A stretch of 25,345 bases of DNA from Amoebophrya sp. AT5.2. Lineage: Eukaryota > Sar > Dinophyceae > Syndiniales > Amoebophryaceae. The position numbers and the translations under genes were made by a program. The notes below the pieces were generated by a model that ran no database searches, was not told the origin of the DNA, and saw only the letters and a program-made list of their open reading frames with translations. Positions 10,601 through 17,940 of this stretch are shown here, piece after piece. Positions within the stretch are counted from its first letter, which is position 1. The number at the start of each line of letters is the position of its first letter. The stretch is taken from assembly GCA_005223375.1 (NCBI GenBank), contig RXOD01004248.1, positions 1 through 25,345 on the forward strand, written 5' to 3'.

Positions 10601-10800
10601 CGCAGAACACATTGCCGGGGAACCGCCTAATGCCCGGGTGCACGGTGATCACGAAACCCGTAGCGTCGATGCGGGAGGCCATGCCCTTGGTGCTGGGCGA
10701 CCGCGCAACGCGAGTGGTGTTCCTGGACCCGCGCGACAGACTCCTAACCAGGATATTCACCGCGGGAGACGCGCTGGCCCTGCTGCTTTACGACCAATAG
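7679..10800 (+). CDS. four-CBS protein, AMPK gamma/SNF4-like
   Basis: Four exons, 7679-7752, 7970-8156, 8352-8503 and 8823-10800, joined by GT-AG introns with consistent phases, give 796 residues. AMPK gamma binds adenine nucleotides through four CBS motifs and regulates the kinase. Recognisable parts: a CBS1 start (LDILVDRTSVLTVDVGLKMHA) in exon 2; the linker helix with KWRE near residue 165; a second CBS unit at 230-270 (NALPIVNPSTATVVAHVT); a third at about 503-617 (AGIPVIE ... WRGTITRRQILQYL), split by a 75-residue Ser/Ala/Thr insertion; and a fourth at 661-794 ending TRVVFLDPRDRLL. A 200-residue Ser/Thr/Ala-rich stretch separates units two and three. AMPK gamma cores are about 300 residues, so over half the length is insertion. 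A perfect AAG/GTAAGT donor at 10447 with an acceptor at 10605 would remove 159 nt in frame, so that segment may be an intron. A more general CBS-pair protein is the alternative. Confidence 0.7.
8486..8652 (+). repeat. triplicated exon-3 end and splice donor
   Basis: The last codons of exon 3 plus the donor (GCCGCGCTGGCAGGAGGGT) recur inside the following intron: exon copy 8486-8505, intron copies 8606-8626 and 8632-8652. All three carry a GT. Copy three is exactly 147 nt from copy one, in the same frame, and the frame between is open. Confidence 0.85.
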
Positions 10801-10844
10801 TCAGTGTTGCTTTACGACCAATAGTCAATGGTACGATAATCGTA
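10784..10844. repeat. 24-nt duplication over the stop codon, then a palindrome
   Basis: TGCTTTACGACCAATAGTCA repeats at 10784 and 10808. The first copy contains the TAG stop of the CBS gene. It is followed directly by TACGATAATCGTA (10832-10844), a perfect inverted repeat with a one-base centre. Confidence 0.9.
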
Positions 10845-11800
10845 TTTGCTCCTATTGGCGCAACCAATCGACAAAGGGATCGGGGCGCGTATTCGTCTCG
10901 CCAAGAGACGCCCTGGGGCTTCATCTGGCTTCTTCGTTCCGGCCCAGTTGACTTTGATCGCGGACCCATCATATCGCCCAACTGTATCTAATCCGCTTTT
11001 GGCGCGCCGCGGCCCTGATCGATCCTACTTTTTCAAAAAAGTGAGGGGAGAAGGGGCCGCGCGACAAAATGATTTTCAACATACTTATTAATATGAGTTG
11101 AGGTTTTGAGTATGCCTTTTAATGCCTCTGTTCTTTTTTGGCCACCACTGTGGCGACGCATGGTTGTTTTCTTGAATACTTGAGCCGAACAGTTGCGGCC
11201 GTAGACCAGTTCCGTCGAAAAAACGAAATGCTTCGCCGAAGAGTAAATCGAAAAATATGCCGTCGTGCTTCATCTATCCCATGTACTCGTGTTCGACTAC
11301 GAATTCGAAAGAGGAAATGCAAATAATCAGATTTTCGAAAATGGATCCGAAGTTCTTCACCCCACTGCGTCTGCAGGTTTGCACTCTGCTTTCGTCCGTC
11401 CGCGGCTTGACACTTCCTGTTCTTCTCTAGCGGTGAAGACTTGATGTCCTTCTTGTAGAAACTCTCACTCCTGTATTTTTAGTGCAGAAACTTTCTAACA
11501 GGAAATGCAGGGCATGAGAACGACGTGATGTTGATATTCAACTGCTAGTCGTGCGCGACAGTCTCATCGGCTCATCGACCGACCTTCTCGTCGGAAGGCT
11601 TTCCTTGGATATCGAGATATACCCGCGACTCTACCAGCCGTGCATAAAGGTACACCTACAGCTACACGACGCGGCGCTAGAAAGCACTACATCAATCTTA
11701 CCTTCCTTTCGACGAATCGGTCTTGCCACTGGTAGCATAGATTGAAGAATATCGAAGATCATTTAATATCGACAAAAGACCCCGCGACCACCCCACGACC
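10845..11800. other. intergenic region, no gene recognised
   Basis: Nearly 1 kb with only short frames, none showing family resemblance or the GC-rich third positions of neighbouring genes. No RNA gene was recognised by eye. Confidence 0.6.
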
Positions 11801-12851
11801 ATGACGATCATTGAGCACACGCGCTCGCCGATCACCACCGGCACCAGCATCATCGGCCTCAAATACAATGGTACTATCTAAATTTTTGCCAGAACATCAT
11901 CAGCATGAGCTCTGTTTTAATACCAGAACTTCATTAATACCAGAACAACAAACAAACGAAAACGAACGGCAAGAAAGAAAAAACAAGCACTACAGGTGGC
12001 GTGTTGATTGCCGGCGACCGGATGTGTGCGTATGGCAACACGCTGAAGTTTCCGGGCGTGAATAGGCTGCACCAGGCAGGCGACAACACCGTGGTGGGCT
12101 GCAGCGGGGAACTTTCCGATTTCATGTACCTCTCCGACCTGCTCGACGACGTGGACGAGGAAGACTGGATCGAGCAAGGTAGTTTTTTTCGCGAGAAAAA
12201 AAATGATTTAAAAATAATTTTTTTCAAAATCCCTTTCCCCCCCAAAAAAAAATACCACAACACACCAGATGGCAGCCGAAGAGGGCCGAAGGAGATTGCG
12301 AGCTTCTTGGGGCGGGTACTCTACAACCGCCGCAGCAAAGTGAACCCGTTGTGGAATCAGGTACCGTGCTGGGTTCATCGGATGATCCGAAGGTTTCAGT
12401 TCAGATAGTGCTTGAAAAAATCTAATATCCCCTGTATCCCCGCCTCTCGCAATAAATCCTTGAAAAATACCGCAAAAATCTTCACCAGCTGGTGATTGGC
12501 GGCGTGAAGGATTCGGAGCCGCACCTGGCCTACGTGGACCTCCAGGGCACGTGTTTCGAGGAGGATTTTATCGCCACCGGTTTCGGGCTGCACCTCGCCA
12601 TCCCGATTCTGCGCAAGCACGCCGAGTATGGCAAGTGGAAGTCTTTGAGTTTGGAGCAGGCGAAGAAAATCGTCACGGAATGCTTAGAGCTCCTTTTCTA
12701 CCGGGACTGTAAAGCCAGTTGCGAGATACAGATGGCGAACGTGGACAAGGACGGGAAGGTGGATATCGGCGAGCCGTTTAAAATGAAAACCTTCTGGGAG
12801 CACCCGACCTGGATGAAGCCAGGATCGGAGCGGGGGACGGGGAGCTGGTGA
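11801..12851 (+). CDS. PSMB4: 20S proteasome subunit beta type-4 (beta7)
   Basis: Four exons, 11801-11870, 11996-12178, 12269-12360 and 12489-12851, joined by GT-AG introns, give 235 residues. The protein belongs to the beta ring of the 20S proteasome core; beta7 is one of the non-catalytic beta subunits in eukaryotes. Diagnostic parts in order: the mature start TTGTSIIGLKYNGGVLIAGD (residues 13-32), GDNTVVGCSGELSDF, LYNRRSKVNPLWNQLVIGG, the region around YVDLQG, and the C-terminal LLFYRDCKASCEIQ. LYNRRSKVNPLWN is typical of PSMB4. The propeptide is only about 12 residues, short for a beta7 subunit. An in-frame TAG at 11738 with no intervening ATG supports the start at 11801 unless a further 5' exon exists. 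The introns start gtacta, gtagtt and gtaccg. Confidence 0.92.
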
Positions 12852-13378
12852 AAGTCTGAGTTCTGGGTCGGAATTCTGAATCTGAGTTTTTGAAGCCGAG
12901 CGAGAAACAGTAATCTGACATGGATGTGATTGTGAAGCAGAAGTAGAGACCATTGGATGCCGCAACAACGACAGATCGACACTCATCCAATCATATGCAA
13001 GCTACACGTGCTGCCGGGTGCACCGGAGGTCCGGAGCATGCCGTGGAACGGCCGCAAGGGAACTTCTTTTGCAGCTGGTTTCATTCACTAGAAAAGCGAA
13101 TACTAGCGTATGAGTAGCGAGTAGGAGTACTACATCTCATGATCGGAGAGGCGGAGAGACGTTCGGCCAGTCGATGAGCGATCTTCCAGCGAACTGACGA
13201 ACCCGGTGAAAAAAACCTTTTCTTGATTTCCATAAGTATCGATCAAAATGCGCAGCGTTCTCCCCCACCGACACTGGCCGTCGGTTCGCGCGAGGTAAAG
13301 AGCTGTGAATCGGATCGGCCAGTGGTTCGCACGGGGTACAACGAGCTGTCTCTCTCCCAGACCGATTGATAGCTACAG
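12852..13378. other. intergenic region with a short direct repeat
   Basis: No gene recognised. A diverged direct repeat of about 25 nt (GGTTCGC then CG, GGTA, GAGCTGT) lies at 13283-13306 and 13324-13349, just upstream of the next start codon. Confidence 0.6.
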
Positions 13379-14403
13379 ATGCCGCTGCTTTCGGAGCTGA
13401 CGATCAACGTGGATTCGGCGCTGAACATTTTGCCTTCCGATTTGTTTTCGTCCCGCTGCTACTATGTGACCGCGCGCTACCCGACTGAACCGGTGGAACA
13501 GCCGCAGCGAAGCTAAGTGCCGATCGCCAGCTGGTCCTTAGCGCTTATTCGCATCGCCCCCGTATTCTCTGATACGGATCCGCTAAGGCGGCTGGTGGAA
13601 ATAGCTATGTTTTCGCATCTTTTACCGATGATACTGATAGCGACATCGCATCGGAGTAGATCCGATCGGTGAGGACAACTCCTGTCTGGTGAGGAACCCT
13701 CCTCCTCATCATCATGTTTGTTATTCTTATAGTAAATGTCTGTATAAAGAAATATGCGAGTAGAAGGTGATCTTGGTACCAGCTGGCCCGACCAAAGGAG
13801 ACAGCCCCAAAAGGAACAAGCGGGAAATTCGACAAGCTCCTCGCAGAAGGCGAACCCGCAACAGGGGGGGCGGTGTGTGGACTGTGTTTTCCACGTGAAG
13901 ATTAAGCTCCCCTGCGACGTGGCGCAGACGATCGTCCTCGTCAGCCTCTGGGAGGTGGACGATAAAATCGGCGACGTGCTCGTCGGGGAAGCTGCGGTAC
14001 TAGAAAGTAGAATTTATTTTCATATTTGGACTTGGAGTCATCGGTCGATTGTTGGTGCTTTTGCCTCTCCACCGCGCGATGATCGTCCAGAAAACGAAAC
14101 CAGGTGCCTCTGGACGACCCCCGCGCGGTGGAGGCGACGAACCCCTGGCCCCTGCTCCGTTCCCCTGAAAACGACGACGAAGACGAAGAGGACCCTGCAT
14201 CTTCGGCTGCAAGAATAATAAACTCTCGGCCCAGCGAGAAGTATCCGCCTATGCTAACCCTGCTCGTGGTCGCAGACCAGCGGAGAACGCGAACCCAGAA
14301 GCTGGGGCAGAAGAGCCTGCCACCGGAAGCAGAGGAGCACTTCCTATCTCTTCAGGCTGCGGGAGGCGGTGCGGGGAATTTTGACTCCGCGGAGGAAAAC
14401 TAA
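13379..14403 (+). CDS. C2-like domain protein
   Basis: Probable exons are 13379-13514, 13785-13996 and 14104-14403, giving 215 residues. The start reads MPLLSELTINVDSALNILPS followed by a YYVTARYP strand, as in the first strands of a C2 domain. Exon 2 gives FHVKIKLP and IVLVSLWEVDDKIGDVLVG, matching the strand around the D-x-x-(I/L)-G turn of C2 domains. Exon 3 continues VPLDDP and NPWPLL. C2 domains bind phospholipid or protein partners, often with calcium; the usual set of calcium-binding aspartates is not obvious. Intron 1 lacks GT-AG. It can be bounded by AGCT (13511 and 13781) or ACAGCC (13498 and 13801); both keep the frame and differ by eleven codons. Intron 2 (13997-14103) is GT-AG. 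The C-terminal 60 residues are acidic then Gly/Ala-rich, and the 3' end of the gene is duplicated downstream. Confidence 0.6.
13515..13784 (+). other. non-canonical intron of the C2-like gene
   Basis: Bounded by AGCT at 13511-13514 and 13781-13784 (270 nt removed). Imperfect TIRs sit just inside (GTGCCGATCGCC against GTACCAAGATCACC). The alternative pair is ACAGCC at 13498-13503 and 13801-13806 (303 nt). Both are in frame. The inner arms GCCAGCTGGTCC and GGTACCAGCTGGC pair either way. Confidence 0.55.
14062..14137. other. long inverted repeat spanning a splice acceptor
   Basis: The left arm, 14062-14091, in the intron pairs with the right arm, 14109-14137, in exon 3 (CCACCGCGCG against CGCGCGGTGG, TCGTCCAGA against TCTGGACGA). 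The 17-nt loop holds the acceptor CCAG at 14100-14103. Confidence 0.8.
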
Positions 14404-14597
14404 AGAGCGGCGGTGGTGGTCCGCGACCACGAGCACAGTCAGCATCCGCGAGCGTGGTCGTGGTCGCGGACCACCGTTCTGAAACCGGAAGAACGGTTAA
14501 TATGTGCATGGAGTGAGCTGGGTCAGAAGAGCCTTCCACCGGAGCCGGAGCCTATCGCCCACAACATTTTGGCGTCCGCGGAGGAAAATTAAAGAGA
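14262..14597. repeat. duplicated 3' end of the C2-like gene with a 22-bp hairpin
   Basis: 14301-14407 recurs, shortened and diverged, at 14517-14597. Both copies start GCTGGG(G/T)CAGAAGAGCC and end with TCCGCGGAGGAAAA, a TAA stop and AGAG. Between them, 14415-14436 and 14454-14475 form an inverted repeat with one mismatch. Its right arm resembles 14263-14280, so the duplicated unit may begin there. Confidence 0.85.
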
Positions 14598-15135
14598 GAA
14601 GCGCGCAAGCCTCGTATTCAATGATTGGACCACGCGATGGACGCTATGTCCAGTATGAAGACTTCGCTATGGTATTGAGCCCTCGCCAACCCTGAGAATG
14701 GGTACATCAATCGATTGTTTATGGTGTACATCGTTGTGAGTTGAGGTGCCTCCCTGACATGGGCCTCGATTCTTTCGTTAAGATGCGCTTCTCGCCCTTG
14801 CAAAACGTTTCTAAGGAGATCATCTCACATGATCCCCGTCCCGTGCTGGTCGTATGGAATTCAGGCAGCCGATGGTGGTGCGAAGCGATCTTCATCGGGA
14901 TAAAATCCGCACAAACATTCATCTCGCAGCGAAACACAAGTGCCTCGAAAAAATGATCCCCAGAGCGAACCAGTGGCATCACTACGAGAAATGCACTCTC
15001 ACTGACTAGTATAAATTCGTTTCGCAAGCAGAAATCAACTGAAGACAGTTGTCACTGTCACACACCAGAAGCAAAAGCGGCCGTACAGCTGTCACACACG
15101 TCATAGCCAAGTTGCTTCACACGACGCGACGCACC
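14598..15135. other. intergenic region, no gene recognised
   Basis: Only short frames on both strands. None resembles a known family. A minus-strand frame at 14719-15027 has no support beyond its length. Confidence 0.5.
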
Positions 15136-15885
15136 ATGATTTCGCGCGGCAGCCGGGTACTGGTTTCTCTTGCCTCGCTGTTCGTTTCGCATTCGCTTTC
15201 GGACGTTTTCGTTGTGCAGTGCGTTGGACCGCCGTTTTTCGTGGCCGCGTCGACGCCGACCCTGGCATTCACCGGCTCGGCAGCAACCGCAACAGGCGAG
15301 ACCACTCCGGTGGGCAGCCTCTCTCAAGAACACCTGCAGCGCTACGCCGACCTGCAGCGGCAGCTCCGAGGCGCTGAAGCCCTCCCCCACACCGCGGAAG
15401 CACGCAGTCAGAGCCCTTCCAGCAGAGAGGACGTGAGAGCCAGAAGCTGCTGCCGCTGTGCCCCGACCCCGAAGCCGGAAAGCAGAAATTGTTTCGCCCC
15501 CTGTCGGAAATTGCTACGCCGGTGTTTTCAAGCTCGGAGGTCCTCGCCGAGGTCCTCGTCGAGGAGTCGCGACTGTCCCTGCGTGGAGGGCGGAGTTGTT
15601 GCCGGGCGCCGATCACCAGCGGCTCGCACGCGTAGCGGGACCCTTCCGACCCTCGAGGAAGACGACAGCATGAGCGTCTGCACCGAGGTGCCGGACGTGG
15701 CGGCGCTTGGGGACGTCGAGGTTTCTGTCCCGACTGAGGTGCAGACGCCGAGGGCTCGGGATGGCGGCGGCGGTGGTACGGAGGAGGAGGAGTGCGATAT
15801 GCAGCGCCTCGAACAGGCGAAGCAGCAAGCGAGCAAGAACGGCCGCCAGCTGCACGCGCTACTGCTGCATCCCAACATATGCTGA
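15136..15885 (+). CDS. putative secreted protein, frame doubtful in the middle
   Basis: The ATG at 15136 (context GCACCATGA) opens 249 codons. Residues 1-38 look like a signal peptide: a short basic start, then a hydrophobic run through LVSLASLFVSHSLSDVFVV. Residues 56-76 could form a short coiled coil (LQRYADLQRQLRGAEA). The middle, about 15430-15620, reads Cys/Arg/Ser-rich in this frame, the composition expected of a wrong frame. The frame starting at 15441 instead reads KLLPLCPDPEAGKQKLF and then PLSEIATPVFSSSEVLAEV, until a TAG near 15633. The C-terminal third (EEDDSMSVCTEVPDVAALGD onward) looks coding again in the original frame. Either two small splicing or indel events lie here, or the gene is damaged. 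No family was recognised. Confidence 0.4.
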   Translation: MISRGSRVLVSLASLFVSHSLSDVFVVQCVGPPFFVAASTPTLAFTGSAATATGETTPVGSLSQEHLQRYADLQRQLRGAEALPHTAEARSQSPSSREDVRARSCCRCAPTPKPESRNCFAPCRKLLRRCFQARRSSPRSSSRSRDCPCVEGGVVAGRRSPAARTRSGTLPTLEEDDSMSVCTEVPDVAALGDVEVSVPTEVQTPRARDGGGGGTEEEECDMQRLEQAKQQASKNGRQLHALLLHPNIC

Positions 15886-16324
15886 CGTATTAGAAGCATT
15901 AGGACATTTTTTGTGATTTGGTTCGTTTTGGACATGATCTGATGGTGTATGGATTGTCAAGGTCGACTCCGATAGCCAGGCGGCGCGGGAACCATTTTGA
16001 TGTCATATATGAAAAGTCTGACCCGCACCCGGGTTTAATGGCGTACGCCTGTGTTCGATCGATCTTTCCATGGCCAAAAGTCCGCTCTACTTACATTTAC
16101 GCGAGAATGAGAATCGAAGAACCATCGAGCGAGAAGAAAAAAACAATGCACACCAGTAGATAATTGCCGCAATCACCTAGGCGGCCTCTCTCTCTTTCTC
16201 TCGCCCACATTAGCGACCGCACTGTATTGTTGAGCCCCATGATCAGGACCGCCAGACGGATAGTTGCATTTACTTGCTTAAGTTGTACGGAGGAAAAGCT
16301 GAGGTAAGTGGTAGCTGCATAAAG
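15886..16324. other. intergenic region, no gene recognised
   Basis: Contains a CT-rich tract at about 16179-16203 and otherwise nothing I can assign. Confidence 0.5.
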
Positions 16325-17473
16325 ATGCCGCCGCGGACAGCCAAGGTGAAGCCGCCCGAAGTCCGGAAGCCGGACGCGCTGCCGAAGGCATCAGGCATTA
16401 TCAAACGTGGGTCGAAGCAGAACCCCCCGAATCATCGAGAAATACCGCCTGATGACATCATTCGGCCCAACAAAGTCACCACGCTCGATGCGGACGGCAG
16501 CCGTCTGCTCTACCTACCAAACGTTTTTTCGGAAGCAGACCCTACTACTACAGAAAATAAGGACCACTTGCAGAGTAAAGCTCTGTTCCGGGAACTGCAA
16601 AACGGAGGCTACTGGCAGCAGGGGTTCGTGAAGCTGTTTGGGAAGGAGATTGCCGAGCCGCGACTCACTTGTTACTTTGGGGACCACGGGTACAAGTACA
16701 GCGGCCGCCAGTTGAGCAAAGCGGAGCTACACAGACAGTTGTTTGCTGAAAACTACTTACGTTCATTGCTTAGCAGTAGAGTCTCAGCGATCGTTCGGTG
16801 GACGATCTAAGTGATTTACGATTTTTTAGAAACAAGCCGGTGTCAACATCTGAGCCAACCGATAGTGTTTCGGGGGATCGGGGGCAAAAGTCGATGGGGC
16901 GCCGGTGGCGAAGGGAGCTGCCAGAGCAGGTGCACCACTTCGTACCGAGGGAAGGCGCATTCACTATTGTTAATAAGTAGTGATAGTTTAATAATGTTGC
17001 GTGTAGCGAAAGCGATGAACCTAAGTCTTCTTGCTGTTGTAACGGAGTATCCCGCGGCGGTGCGGAAGATAAAGGACGCGGTGGAGGCAAGGCTCAAAGC
17101 GTGGTTCGAGGAGCACCAAGAGGGCAACTCCGACTTACCGTTACCACTCAGTCGATTGGAGTTCAATTCCGTCCTCCTGAATCGCTACCGGGGCGGCGAG
17201 GATTCGCAGGGCTGGCACAGCGACAACGAGGCCGTGTACGGCCGCGATCCCGTGATCGCCTCGGTGTCCTTCGGTTGCGAGCGCGAATTCTGTTTCCGCC
17301 ACTGCAAAGACCACAAGCGGAAGCGGTCGCTGGTGTTGGAACATGGCTCGCTTTTGCTGATGTTTGGGCCGATCCAGCACCATTGGCAGCACTGCCTGCC
17401 GAAGCGAAAGAAGGTACAGGGGGAAAGAATCAACCTCACATTCCGGCAGGTGGTCGTTGGCGTAGGTTCTTGA
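16325..17473 (+). CDS. AlkB-type 2-oxoglutarate/Fe(II) dioxygenase, ALKBH2/3-like
   Basis: Exons 16325-16726 and 17048-17473 give 275 residues. The family removes alkyl groups from DNA or RNA bases by oxidative demethylation. Visible motifs: PRLTCYFGD and YKYSGR (substrate-lid region); FNSVLLNRYRGG; the iron-binding WHSDNE (H-x-D); PVIASVSFGCEREFCFRH; GSLLLM; the distal iron histidine within HHWQHCLP; and the 2-oxoglutarate arginines in RINLTFRQ. All expected catalytic residues are present, and the length fits ALKBH2/ALKBH3 (roughly 260-290 residues). The start at ATG 16325 is followed by a Lys/Pro-rich N-terminus that may be a nuclear signal. The intron has no GT-AG. It lies between two CGGAG copies, and joining at CGGAG gives SKAEYPAAVRKIKD, which matches family spacing. 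I cannot separate ALKBH2 from ALKBH3 by eye. Confidence 0.9.
16727..17047 (+). mobile_element. introner-like intron, CGGAG direct repeat with TIRs
   Basis: CGGAG occurs at 16722-16726 and 17043-17047. Removing 321 nt restores the AlkB frame. No shift within the repeat gives GT-AG. Inverted arms lie near both ends: ACTTACGTTCATTGCTTAGC at 16755-16774 pairs with 17006-17026 (ACTTAGGTTCATCGCTTTCGC on the other strand). The interior has stops in the gene's frame. Confidence 0.75.
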
Positions 17474-17940
17474 CGAATCTACTTATATATCACCCGCGCG
17501 CTGCTGCTGCGACGAAGGAGAGTAGAAGCTACTTATGTCCGGGACTGATGAAATACCGGCTGGTGTCAGAGGAGCCGCCCTGATACTGGCTAATTTTCAT
17601 TGCGAAGATGCATTTGGAGTCGGAGGTCAACCCTCCGACCGAAAGCGAGGACGCCGGCGCCGCTTCGATGACTTTCTCAATCGACTGAAATCGGTAGGAT
17701 TGCCATCGCGAAGACTGCGCACATCACGCTCAATTTATCGAGCGGACTTGGCACTTGATGTCGCAGCGCGGCTTTTCGTGTTCTCGTCGTTGCGGAAAAG
17801 TTGAGCGACCGTCTTTAGGACAAAGCGTTTTCAACCGAAAGAAGTACTGATGTAGTGAGTAAGTTAGTAGCAGGTGTAGTACCGTAAGCGGGTCTGTCGC
17901 AATGCCGTAACCCCAGATCCGGCCCCTGCGGGTCTGCCGC
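17474..17940. other. intergenic region, one weak short frame
   Basis: A 90-codon frame with an ATG at 17535-17804 has an Arg-rich middle (RKRGRRRRF) and no family resemblance, so I do not call it a gene. The end of the region carries a duplicated start segment: GCGGGTCTG, a variable base, CGC, then ATGCCGT, at 17888-17909 and 17928-17947. Confidence 0.5.

Noticed and set aside
16811..17473. 220-codon frame as an independent start of the AlkB gene
   Set aside because: Its first 80 codons are intron sequence; the AlkB N-terminal motifs lie in the upstream exon.
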